NCBI GenBank assembly: GCA_965242485.1
Contig: CBDESM010000003.1
Location: 2,232,001-2,296,000 of the forward strand
Reading direction: 5' to 3'
DNA: 64,000 nt
Source: CBDESM01 sp965242485
GTDB lineage: Bacteria > Chloroflexota > Dehalococcoidia > Bin125
The translations under genes were made by a program, and so were the position numbers. Under the pieces are notes generated by a model. The model was not told the DNA's origin. It ran no database searches and worked only from the letters and a program-made list of their open reading frames with translations. Positions 57,232 through 64,000 of this stretch are shown here, one piece after another. Position 1 is the first letter of the stretch; each line of letters begins with the position of its first letter.

Positions 57232-59049
57232 ATGGCGACAGACAGAGATGCGATTTCGGACGCCGTGACCCGGATCGAGCGCCTGTTGAGCGACGAGATC
57301 AATCTCGTTCCGCTGTTCGCGGAACTGCGGCCTGAACAGGAAGACAGCCAGCCCCCGGAATTCACAGCCCTGTGCGCAGCCGTCACCTATTGCTTCTCAC
57401 GGGGCCCGCATGGCGCTAACGCCTTGCCTGGCCCCCTCGTCCCGCTGTTCGTGGGCGATGGCAAGGCGCTCCCCAGCCCAGTCAGCGATACGGACGGGGC
57501 GTGGCACCAGGCGTGGGCTGCCGCGACCGAAGTCGCCCGCCATCCTGCATTGCTCGCCCGCCTCCACGATCTGCTCTGGCTGGTCCGGTACGGCGACCAA
57601 CCGCACCGCCATGCTCAATCCGCATTCAGCGCGTACCTTGACGCCGCCAAGATGCCTTGGCTGGGCCCAACGGATTCTTCTGACGGGGATGATGCAGATT
57701 CCGGGGATGTCGCAGCTACCGATTACCTACGGCGAGCCCACGACCTTGGACGTGAAATTAGCCTCCCCAACGCTGACGCTGACGTCGCTGAGACGGCTGT
57801 TGCGGTGCTGCAAGCAGAGCTTGCGCTTGCGGATGCCATGGACCGTCCGGGAATCGCGAGCCGGCTGTTCACGCTCGCGCTTGAGTGCGCGAGTGACGAG
57901 ATCATGTCCGCGTTGGCGGAATGTTTGGAGAGGATGCGATCCCTCTGCCGTGGCGATGAGTGGTCGGTGGATGACCTCTTTGGCCACGAGATCCGATTTG
58001 CCCGCCGCCAGGCCGACACCGACGCCGTGCGCCAGTTGCAGACCCAGCGAGTGCAGCACTGGCTGAAAGCCGCGCGGAACAACGACGCAGGTTTGGAAAG
58101 GCACTGGAGGCTCCAGCAGGCGCTCAAGGTTGCGGAGCGTGCGGTCGTCCCCGGCTTGGTCGGACAGGTCCGCGCCGAAATCGAGCGCCTGGAGCTATCC
58201 AGTGACGACTTCCATTCATCAAGCGTGGAGATGGAATTGCCAGCGTCGGAAATCCGCGCAGCGATCGCCGAGATCATTGGTGACGACTCGTTGCCCGAGT
58301 CCTTGTGCCGCTTGGCACTGTTGGATCCAGCGTTTTCGAGCGAGGAGGGCGTGCGGGGCGTAGCTGGCGAGATGTCCTCCGTTTACCTGGATCTCATGCA
58401 GATCAACGTCCTCGACGAAGCCGGCCGCCTCGTCTTCGCCCCCTCCACTCCCGAAGAGCGGATGCTGCACAAGGAATCGCAAGCTCGCCAGATGCTGCTT
58501 AACACGTTTCGGGCCGCCTTGATCGAGCCAGCGCTGGACGGAATCCGCGACCGGCATTGGAGCGACGCGGCGGGCCGCGAGCTGCACGGGTTCTTCTTGG
58601 CTGCGTGGCCCGAGCGGTGGATCGCTGAGGGGCTTGCACGTGCCTTCCTGTACTGGGTCAACGGTGGTTGCGAGGAAGCAACGGTCCTCGCGCTCCGCCG
58701 CATAGAGCGCATTGTTCGAGACTTGCTGCAGGAGTGCGGTGGAGCAATCTGGGTGCCTCCTCAGCCGAAGAAGCCTGGCCACGCACAAGGGCTCGGCGCG
58801 ATGCTGCACGAACTCAGTGGACACATTGACGAGGCGTCTTGGCACTACCTGTGGTGGACGCTCTCTGATCCGCTGGGGTTGAATCTGCGGGCCAAGTATT
58901 TCCATGCCTTGGACACAGCAGCGCCCGCGCAATCGGAGGATGCGGCGATGGTGCTCCAAGCAGTCCTCTATCTCTGGCGCGATCGGATCCGGCGGAATGC
59001 TGCGGCGGAGGCCGCGCAGGGCGAAGATTCGGACGAAGCGGCTGTGTAG
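57232..59049 (+). CDS. DUF4209-type protein with C-terminal HEPN-like motif
   Basis: ATG 57232 follows ACGGAGG and opens 605 codons. The protein is largely helical. Its C-terminal third has LRRIERIVRDLLQECGG, GLGAMLHELSGHI and WTLSDPLGLNLRAKYFHAL, which I recognise as DUF4209-like. RAKYFH (near 552-557) fits the RxxxxH motif of HEPN ribonucleases. The base composition looks lower in GC than smpB and the helicase. It sits between smpB and ssrA, which are often adjacent. It may be a stand-alone RNA-cutting defence or stress gene; the family assignment is from memory. Confidence 0.65.
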   Translation: MATDRDAISDAVTRIERLLSDEINLVPLFAELRPEQEDSQPPEFTALCAAVTYCFSRGPHGANALPGPLVPLFVGDGKALPSPVSDTDGAWHQAWAAATEVARHPALLARLHDLLWLVRYGDQPHRHAQSAFSAYLDAAKMPWLGPTDSSDGDDADSGDVAATDYLRRAHDLGREISLPNADADVAETAVAVLQAELALADAMDRPGIASRLFTLALECASDEIMSALAECLERMRSLCRGDEWSVDDLFGHEIRFARRQADTDAVRQLQTQRVQHWLKAARNNDAGLERHWRLQQALKVAERAVVPGLVGQVRAEIERLELSSDDFHSSSVEMELPASEIRAAIAEIIGDDSLPESLCRLALLDPAFSSEEGVRGVAGEMSSVYLDLMQINVLDEAGRLVFAPSTPEERMLHKESQARQMLLNTFRAALIEPALDGIRDRHWSDAAGRELHGFFLAAWPERWIAEGLARAFLYWVNGGCEEATVLALRRIERIVRDLLQECGGAIWVPPQPKKPGHAQGLGAMLHELSGHIDEASWHYLWWTLSDPLGLNLRAKYFHALDTAAPAQSEDAAMVLQAVLYLWRDRIRRNAAAEAAQGEDSDEAAV

Positions 59050-59054
59050 CCCCG

Positions 59055-59086
59055 TTGACACTCGGCCGCTTGATACTGGGTATGAT
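59055..59086 (+). promoter_or_regulatory. Possible ssrA promoter
   Basis: TTGACA (59055-59060) is a perfect -35 and TATGAT (59081-59086) a good -10, but the 20-bp spacer is longer than normal. Transcription would start some 28 nt before the mature tmRNA, leaving a leader for RNase P to remove. Confidence 0.4.
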
Positions 59087-59120
59087 GCCTGTAGCCGGTG
59101 CTTGCCGGCATGCCCGTCAT

Positions 59121-59475
59121 GGGGACGAAAGGGCTCGACAGGGATCGACTTTTCGGAGCTGCGCGCCGAGGCGCCGTACCTCGGTAAAAACGGCGACCTT
59201 CCTTAACTGGCGAAACCAAGGAGCTCGCCCTCGCCGCCTAGCCGCGGCGACGTCACCCCCCGCTCGCTGCCGGGCCGTTGGGGGACTGGCGCCGACTAGT
59301 CCGGCTGCTCCGCCCGGGATGCCGGGACCGGCGGATAAGACCATTCCGACTGACCGCCGCCACCGAGCCCGTCGTCGGGCGCGGGCGGCGGAACGCCAAA
59401 GCGACGACTACGCGCGTAGACGCTTCGACGAGCGGTTCACTGGACGGGGAGTTCGATTCTCCCCCGTCTCCACCA
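59121..59475 (+). ncRNA. ssrA: tmRNA (transfer-messenger RNA)
   Basis: The 5' end GGGGACGAAAGGGCTCGACAG and the 3' end GGGGAGTTCGATTCTCCCC, then CGTCTCC, ACCA are the tRNA-like domain. GGGGACG pairs with CGTCTCC as the acceptor stem (one G-U), and the T arm contains GTTCGATTC. The gene encodes ACCA at its end. The tag reading frame is GGC at 59209 to TAG at 59241, giving GETKELALAA, which ends in the LAA degradation signal. The resume codon GGC is preceded by TTAACT, with A at -4 as in E. coli. The 355-nt length is normal. It rescues stalled ribosomes together with SmpB. Confidence 0.95.
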
Positions 59476-59482
59476 CCCGAGA

Positions 59483-62400
59483 TCAATGCGCCGCCGCGCG
59501 CGGCGCGAACACCGCCAACGCCAGCAGTTCCAGTTCCGCTTCCGGCGGAGCCGGGTTCTCCAGCGGCTCCAGCTTCCGCGCCAGCTCGCGCTCCAAGTTC
59601 CGCGCGCGGCCCTCGTGCAGGGCGCGGATGCGGTCGTCCCCGACTTGGTCGCGCCGCAGCCTCGATTGGCGGATCTTGTACTCGTAGGTCCGCCGCAGCG
59701 CCGCCGCCTCCGTGCTCGCGTTGGCGCTCTGCTGGCGCCGTTCCAGTTCTTCGGCCGCTTCCTTGCGCTGCAGCGCCGCGCCGTGCGCCGCGAGTTCCAG
59801 CCGCTGCATCAGCGCTTCGTCGATCCAAGCCGGCGCTTCGATTTCCGGCGCGGTCGGCAGCGCGCCGAGCAGCGCGTCGGACAACTCCTCCCGCGCCTCC
59901 GCGGGGTCGAGTCCGACGGCGATCGGGACCAGGGTGCTGCGGGTTTCGATGGCGCGGATCGTGAGCCGGTAGACGGCCAGGGCGAGGCCGGCGCGGGCGC
60001 GCTCGTCCCAGAGCGGGGCGGGGAGCTGGAAGCAGCCGGCGCGGGTCTTCCAATCGGGCGGGGTTTCGTCCTGCAGCGCGGTCGCGGCCATCCGCACGAG
60101 CGCGTGGCCGGCGTGCAGGAAGGGGATCGATTCGTTGCCGCGCGCCTGCGACTGGTCGAAGGTGACTTCGGCGAAGTCCTGCGCTTCGATCATCTGCAGG
60201 ATCGCGAGCGCGTCGGCGTCGGGCGCGTCGCCGCCGTCGATCCAGCGGTAGGCCTCGCTGACGGCGGACTGCGACATCCTGATGCGGTAGACGCGGGCCC
60301 GCTTGGCCGGCTCGATTCCGCCGTGGCCGTGGTCGATCCGGCGCAGCCAGCGCTGGAGCAGCGCCCGCACTTCGGCCGGCGAGATATAGCGGCCCGACGA
60401 TTGGGCCGCGTCGATCTGGGCGTTGAGCAGGTCGTCTTGGCCGAGCAGCTGCGCGCCGGCCCGCTCGATTTGTTCGAGGTCGAGCCGCGCCTGGATCACG
60501 CGCTCGGCGGCTTCCTCGCTGCGCCGCGCCTGCTGGTCCGGGCTGAGTTCGGCGCGGAACGCGCCGGCCTTCAGCTCGTCGATCACCGGGCCGAGGATCG
60601 GTTCGAGCTCGCCGATCGACTCGCGGAAGATGCCGATCCGCTCGTAGAGCCGCAGCAGGATGCGGGTATCGATCGTGTCCTCGACGAAGAGGCTGGCGAC
60701 GGCGATGTTCGGCTGCTCCTGGCCGTAGCGGTCGATCCGTCCGATCCGCTGCTCGACCCGCATCGGGTTCCAGGGCAGGTCGTAGTTGACCACGGCGTCG
60801 CAGAACTGGAAGTCGAGGCCTTCCGCGCCGACCTCGGTGCAGATCAGCACGTGCTGGTCGGGGTCGCGCTTGAAGTTCTCGATCCGCGCGGCGCGGTCGG
60901 CCGCGGGATGCGCGCCCCAGATGCCCTCGCAGCTGATCCCCGTCCGCTCCAGTTCCTGCAGCAGGTAGGTGAAGGTGGCCTTGAAGAAGGTGAAGACGAG
61001 CACCTTGCGCGAGGGGCGTTCGCGCAGCAAGTCGCGGAGCAGATCCGCGAAGCGCTCGAACTTGGCGTCCCGCGCCGGCAGCGCCGCGGCCGCGTCCCGC
61101 AGCTCGGCCACGACTGCCGCGTCCACCGGCGCGGATGCCGCCGCCCGCCGTCCCGCGCGCGCGGCTTCGATCTCGTCGTCGTCCTCGTAGAGGCCCTCGT
61201 AGTCGTTCGCGCCGGCGCCTTCGACGTCGGCGATCAGTTCTTCCGCACGCTCGGCCGCGGTGATCAGCGAGCTGGCGGCCTGGCGTTCGCGCGAGGTGAT
61301 CGCCCAGCCGGGCGGCACGTTGGGCGCGAGCGTCCGCGAACGCGCGGCGAGGAACTCGACCCAGGCGTCGTAGAAGCGGCGCTCGGCGGGGCCGAGCGGG
61401 ACCGTGATCACCTTGGCGTCGCGCTCGGCCGCGTTCTGCACGTCGCGCTTGCGGGTGCGCGTGTAGTAGGGGGCGAGCGTGTGGCGCGATTGCAGATCGC
61501 GGCGCAGGCGCACGGTTTCCTCGCGGCTCAGCGGCGCGGCCGAGAGCAGCCGCTCGAACCAGGCCATGAAGAGCTCGTCCGAGCGGAAGCTGCGCCCGTG
61601 CCGCGTCGCCAGCGCCGCCCGCATGTGGAAGGCGATGCCCTTGGGCTCGGCCTCCGGCTCGGCCAGCGCGCGCAGCGCCTTGTTCAAGTGGCGGTTGGGT
61701 TCCAGCCGCGTCTCCAGCTCCTTGCGGTCGACGCCGTCGAACTCGGCCGGCGCGACCAGCGTCAGCAGGTTGAGCAGATCGTCCTGCCCGGTCTGCAGCG
61801 GCGTCGCCGAGAGCAGCAGCATGTGGTCGGCCTGCTGCGACAGGGCCAGGCCGAGGCGGTGGCTGCTGGTGCTGCGGTTGCGCAGGTGGTGGGCCTCGTC
61901 GATCACGACCAGGTCGAAGTTGGCCCCGCTCTCGACGATGTCGCGCTCGAACTCGATCCGGCGCAGCCCTTCCAGCGAGGCGATTCCGTAGAAACGCGGG
62001 GCGCGGTTGCGCCGCAGCTGCTCGGAGAGCTGGTCGAAGTCGCGGCCGGAGAGGTCCTGCAGGGCGATCCCGAAGCGGTGGTGCAGCTCCTGCTTCCACT
62101 TCGCGCGCAGGCCGGCCGGGCAGATCACGAGCAGCCGGTGCAGCGCCCCGCGCGCGGCCAGCTCGCGGATGATCAGCGCCGCCTCGATCGTCTTGCCCAG
62201 CCCGACCTCGTCCGCGATCAGCAGCCCCTGCGCCCGATGCTGGATGAACTGCAGCACGGGGCGGAACTGGTAGGGCAGGAACTCCGTGCGCGAAGCGCCG
62301 ATCGAGAAGATCACGTCGGCGAACTCGTGCCGGTACTTGAGCAGTGCGAGGTCGGCCATGAAGTCGGCCGCGCGCGCGAACCGCGGGCCGCCCGGGCGCA

Positions 62401-62602
62401 GCGCGGCCAGGCTCGAGGCGTCGACCCAGCCGCTGCCGCTGCCGTCGAGCCAGGCGACCAGGCACTGCTCGACGCCGCCGATCGCGCGCGGGTCGTCCTC
62501 GATGATCCCGATCCGCCCCGGCTCGCCCGGGCGGTGCACCTTGTCGCCCCGCGAAAAGCCGTCCCGCGAAAACCCTGCCGAAGACGCCGCTGCCTGCTCC
62601 AT
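59483..62602 (-). CDS. SNF2/HepA-family DNA helicase-like ATPase
   Basis: This 1,039-residue protein has a SNF2 ATPase core. Motif I is LLIADEVGLGKTIEAALI (near 135), II is VVIDEAHHLRN (DEAH), III is LLLSATPLQT. The helicase C half has VLVFTFFKATFTYLL, LICTEVGAEGLDFQFCDAVVNYDLPWNPMRVEQRIGRIDRYGQ. A long helical C-terminal region follows (about 720-1039; ends in a coiled coil, RARNLERELARKLEPLE). Proteins of this build include RapA/HepA and helicases of defence systems such as DISARM. It stands alone here, convergent with ssrA with 7 bp between, so the role is open. Confidence 0.88.
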   Translation of the reverse strand: MEQAAASSAGFSRDGFSRGDKVHRPGEPGRIGIIEDDPRAIGGVEQCLVAWLDGSGSGWVDASSLAALRPGGPRFARAADFMADLALLKYRHEFADVIFSIGASRTEFLPYQFRPVLQFIQHRAQGLLIADEVGLGKTIEAALIIRELAARGALHRLLVICPAGLRAKWKQELHHRFGIALQDLSGRDFDQLSEQLRRNRAPRFYGIASLEGLRRIEFERDIVESGANFDLVVIDEAHHLRNRSTSSHRLGLALSQQADHMLLLSATPLQTGQDDLLNLLTLVAPAEFDGVDRKELETRLEPNRHLNKALRALAEPEAEPKGIAFHMRAALATRHGRSFRSDELFMAWFERLLSAAPLSREETVRLRRDLQSRHTLAPYYTRTRKRDVQNAAERDAKVITVPLGPAERRFYDAWVEFLAARSRTLAPNVPPGWAITSRERQAASSLITAAERAEELIADVEGAGANDYEGLYEDDDEIEAARAGRRAAASAPVDAAVVAELRDAAAALPARDAKFERFADLLRDLLRERPSRKVLVFTFFKATFTYLLQELERTGISCEGIWGAHPAADRAARIENFKRDPDQHVLICTEVGAEGLDFQFCDAVVNYDLPWNPMRVEQRIGRIDRYGQEQPNIAVASLFVEDTIDTRILLRLYERIGIFRESIGELEPILGPVIDELKAGAFRAELSPDQQARRSEEAAERVIQARLDLEQIERAGAQLLGQDDLLNAQIDAAQSSGRYISPAEVRALLQRWLRRIDHGHGGIEPAKRARVYRIRMSQSAVSEAYRWIDGGDAPDADALAILQMIEAQDFAEVTFDQSQARGNESIPFLHAGHALVRMAATALQDETPPDWKTRAGCFQLPAPLWDERARAGLALAVYRLTIRAIETRSTLVPIAVGLDPAEAREELSDALLGALPTAPEIEAPAWIDEALMQRLELAAHGAALQRKEAAEELERRQQSANASTEAAALRRTYEYKIRQSRLRRDQVGDDRIRALHEGRARNLERELARKLEPLENPAPPEAELELLALAVFAPRAAAH

Positions 62603-62712
62603 CGCGTGCCTCCGCGCGCGAGGATAGGCGCGGCTCCGCTAGCCTCGCGCGGCATCGGCCGCAGCGGGGACGCGCCCGCCGCGGATGCCGATGCGCGGGC
62701 GAGGAGCGGGAG

Positions 62713-63126
62713 ATGGCCGAACATTCGACGCCGCTGGTGCTGCCGCCGGGCGCGCTGCCGCCGGCGCGGCCGGCGCCGCCGCCGCAGGGCGCGCCGTTCG
62801 ACCGCCGCTTCTTCGAGCAGGTGCTGCCGCAGGCCGTGCAGGCCTATTGCTCGCAGGTCGCCTGCACGATGCCGCTGGTCGAGCTGCGCACGGTCGACGG
62901 GGCGACGCATTACATCCGCGCAATCTCCGCGGTTTCGGACCAGTGGGTGGCGCTGCACGTGCAGGAGCAGCACGAGGAGCGGCCGGTCCAGGTCTTCATC
63001 CCGTATCCGACGATTCTGCGGGTCGAGGTGCACCCGGAGCCGGGCGCGGAGATGCGCGGGATGGGCTTCCTGCCGATGGCCGCGGCGCCGGCCGAGCCGC
63101 GGCTGGAGGCGGGCCGGGAGGGCTGA
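62713..63126 (+). CDS. Hypothetical protein (137 aa), compact beta domain
   Basis: ATG 62713 follows GAGCGGGAG. A Pro/Ala-rich N-terminus (LPPGALPPARPAPPPQ) leads into a domain of about 85 residues: FDRRFFEQVLPQAVQAYCSQVACTMPLVEL, THYIRAISAVSDQWVALHVQEQ and VQVFIPYPTILRVEV. The strand pattern resembles small beta-barrel (Sm/PilZ-like) folds, but no family motif is certain. The protein is divergent from the helicase gene and stands alone before the next promoter. Confidence 0.65.
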   Translation: MAEHSTPLVLPPGALPPARPAPPPQGAPFDRRFFEQVLPQAVQAYCSQVACTMPLVELRTVDGATHYIRAISAVSDQWVALHVQEQHEERPVQVFIPYPTILRVEVHPEPGAEMRGMGFLPMAAAPAEPRLEAGREG

Positions 63127-63172
63127 GCGGCTTGCACGCGGAACCGAACCTTACGGATTCGCGTACAAAATG

Positions 63173-63201
63173 TTGACGCATCTCTGACAACTGGGTAACT
63201 T
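63173..63201 (+). promoter_or_regulatory. Candidate sigma-70-type promoter for the binding-protein gene
   Basis: TTGACG (63173-63178), a 17-bp spacer and TAACTT (63196-63201) precede the gene at 63290. The -35 is strong and the -10 weak. The surrounding stretch (CAAAATGTTGACGCATCTCTGACAA) is unusually AT-rich for this window. Confidence 0.45.
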
Positions 63202-63289
63202 TCCGCGAATACCCGAACGGCCTCCGCGGCCGCGAGGGCGAGGCCAGTCTTTGGGCGGAGCGAGATGCCGCCCATGGAGGAGGACACCA

Positions 63290-64000
63290 ATGGCAGAGCG
63301 AAACTACTGGCAGCGGATGCGCAGGCAGCAGCTGTCGCGCCGGGCCCTGCTCGGCGCCAGCGCCCGCGCCGGCGTCGGGGCGGCCGGCCTCGCGCTCGTC
63401 GGCTGCGGCGATGACGACGATGACAGCGCGCAGCAGCAGCAGGCCCAGCCCGCGGCCGCGGCGGCGCAGCAGCAGCAGGCCCAGCAGCAGGACGCCGCGC
63501 AGCAGCAGGCCGAGCAAGCCGCGCAGCAGGAAGCCCAGACGCAGGACGACGAGCAGGAGCGCCAGGCCGCGGCGGAGGCGGCGGCCGGCGGCGGCTGGCC
63601 CGCGCCGGGCATGGGCGGCACCTCGATCGCCCCGTACGTCGGCCTCAGCAGCGGCAACCCGCCCACGCTCGACCCCTACGAGAACCTCACCTACCGCGCC
63701 CAGCACGCCGGCGGCTACCACTACTCCAAGCTGCTCCGCGAGATCGAGGGCGCGCCCGGCGTCGACCCGATCAACGGCTCCGAGGTCACCGGCGACGCCG
63801 CCCCCGGCGTCCCCGAGATCGTCGACCCCACGACCTACATCTTCAGCATCCGCGACGACATCTTCTGGCACGACGTCGAGCCGCTCAACGGCCGCCAGAT
63901 GACGATCGACGACATCCTCAAGACCCAGGAGCGCTTCGTCGAGATCTCCGCCAACTCCGCCAGCTGGGGCGCGGTGGTCGACACCTTCGAGGGCGGCGAG
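63290..64000 (+). CDS. Peptide/nickel-type ABC transporter substrate-binding lipoprotein, N-terminal part (runs off the window)
   Basis: ATG 63290 follows GGAGGAGGACACCA, a strong ribosome site. The visible 237 residues start with a twin-arginine-like signal (QQLSRRALLGASARAG) that ends in lipobox ALVGCG, so export by Tat and lipid anchoring are likely. A DDDDD patch and a long Gln/Ala-rich tether (about 45-95) follow. The binding domain begins with YVGLSSGNPPTLDPYENLT and continues with PEIVDPTTYIFSIRDDIFWHD and LNGRQMTIDDILKTQERF, the family 5 (DppA/OppA) pattern. The 3' end and any permease genes lie beyond 64000. Confidence 0.85.
   Translation, partial: MAERNYWQRMRRQQLSRRALLGASARAGVGAAGLALVGCGDDDDDSAQQQQAQPAAAAAQQQQAQQQDAAQQQAEQAAQQEAQTQDDEQERQAAAEAAAGGGWPAPGMGGTSIAPYVGLSSGNPPTLDPYENLTYRAQHAGGYHYSKLLREIEGAPGVDPINGSEVTGDAAPGVPEIVDPTTYIFSIRDDIFWHDVEPLNGRQMTIDDILKTQERFVEISANSASWGAVVDTFEGGE

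Noticed and set aside
59440..59500. tmRNA 3' end as an attachment site of an integrated island
   Set aside because: No second copy of the tmRNA 3' sequence and no integrase were seen; the foreign-looking gene lies on the 5' side of ssrA.
59486..63187. A 1,233-codon plus-strand frame opposite the SNF2 helicase
   Set aside because: It is antisense to clear helicase motifs, and its product is an Arg/Ala/Val-rich shadow without recognisable features.
1..64000. CRISPR arrays, tRNA or rRNA genes, insertion sequences
   Set aside because: No regularly spaced identical repeats with unique spacers, no cloverleaf apart from the tmRNA ends, and no transposase-like protein were seen; a covariance-model scan would be needed to exclude a tRNA fully.

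Overview
This 64 kb window is very GC-rich (about 70%) and gene-dense, with many GTG starts and 4-bp ATGA/GTGA overlaps. It looks like a chromosome piece from an uncultured Chloroflexota bacterium, most likely Dehalococcoidia/SAR202-like. That placement is an inference from the gene set: a DUF3090 protein, paired class III CoA-transferases, Gln-rich lipoproteins and a short tmRNA tag. There is no rRNA or tRNA to fix the taxonomy. I saw no CRISPR array, integrase, transposase or phage structural gene.

Layout. 1-2.2 kb: end of an FtsX-type permease and a hydrolase. 2.2-15.4 kb: one minus-strand gene for a secreted protein of about 4,390 residues built from tandem units of about 156 residues, with a 16-G tract just before its start. 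15.6-18.3 kb: two related coiled-coil membrane proteins, a frameshifted membrane protein gene and an MGMT repair gene. 18.4-22.3 kb: selD (a selenoprotein), an L-2-hydroxyglutarate oxidase and a secreted three-repeat protein. 22.4-26.1 kb: two class III CoA-transferases and a nitronate monooxygenase. 26.2-30.8 kb: ferredoxin/LysR cluster, endonuclease IV, HMA-like protein and ADP-forming acyl-CoA synthetase. 30.8-33.6 kb: hydrolase, HEAT-repeat protein, 19-G tract, and a type II-like methyltransferase/endonuclease pair. 33.6-42.4 kb: MoaD/ThiS-like carrier, zinc-ribbon proteins, a selenocysteine peroxiredoxin, DUF3090, an MFS transporter, nitroreductase, FabD, an S41 protease and a selenocysteine rhodanese. 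42.4-48.5 kb: two thioredoxin-fold lipoproteins, NudC, formate-THF ligase and two small envelope proteins. 48.6-51.5 kb: a lower-GC pair, an SMC/RecF-like ATPase and a small partner. 51.6-56.5 kb: a glycine-betaine-type ABC transporter with two binding proteins. 56.6-63.1 kb: smpB, a DUF4209/HEPN-like gene, tmRNA (ssrA) and a SNF2 helicase. 63.3 kb to the end: the start of a peptide-type ABC binding protein.

Themes. Selenium: three genes have an in-frame TGA exactly at the catalytic cysteine position (SelD, an AhpE-like peroxiredoxin, a rhodanese), each followed by a hairpin that could act as a bacterial SECIS. SelD makes the selenophosphate donor that the other two would need. Hypermutability: two long G tracts, both written ATATG followed by the G run, sit at the start of the giant surface protein and of the methyltransferase, so tract-length change could switch or fuse reading frames. 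Mobile or defence-like content: the restriction-modification pair, the SMC-like ATPase pair and the DUF4209 gene appear to have lower GC than their surroundings.
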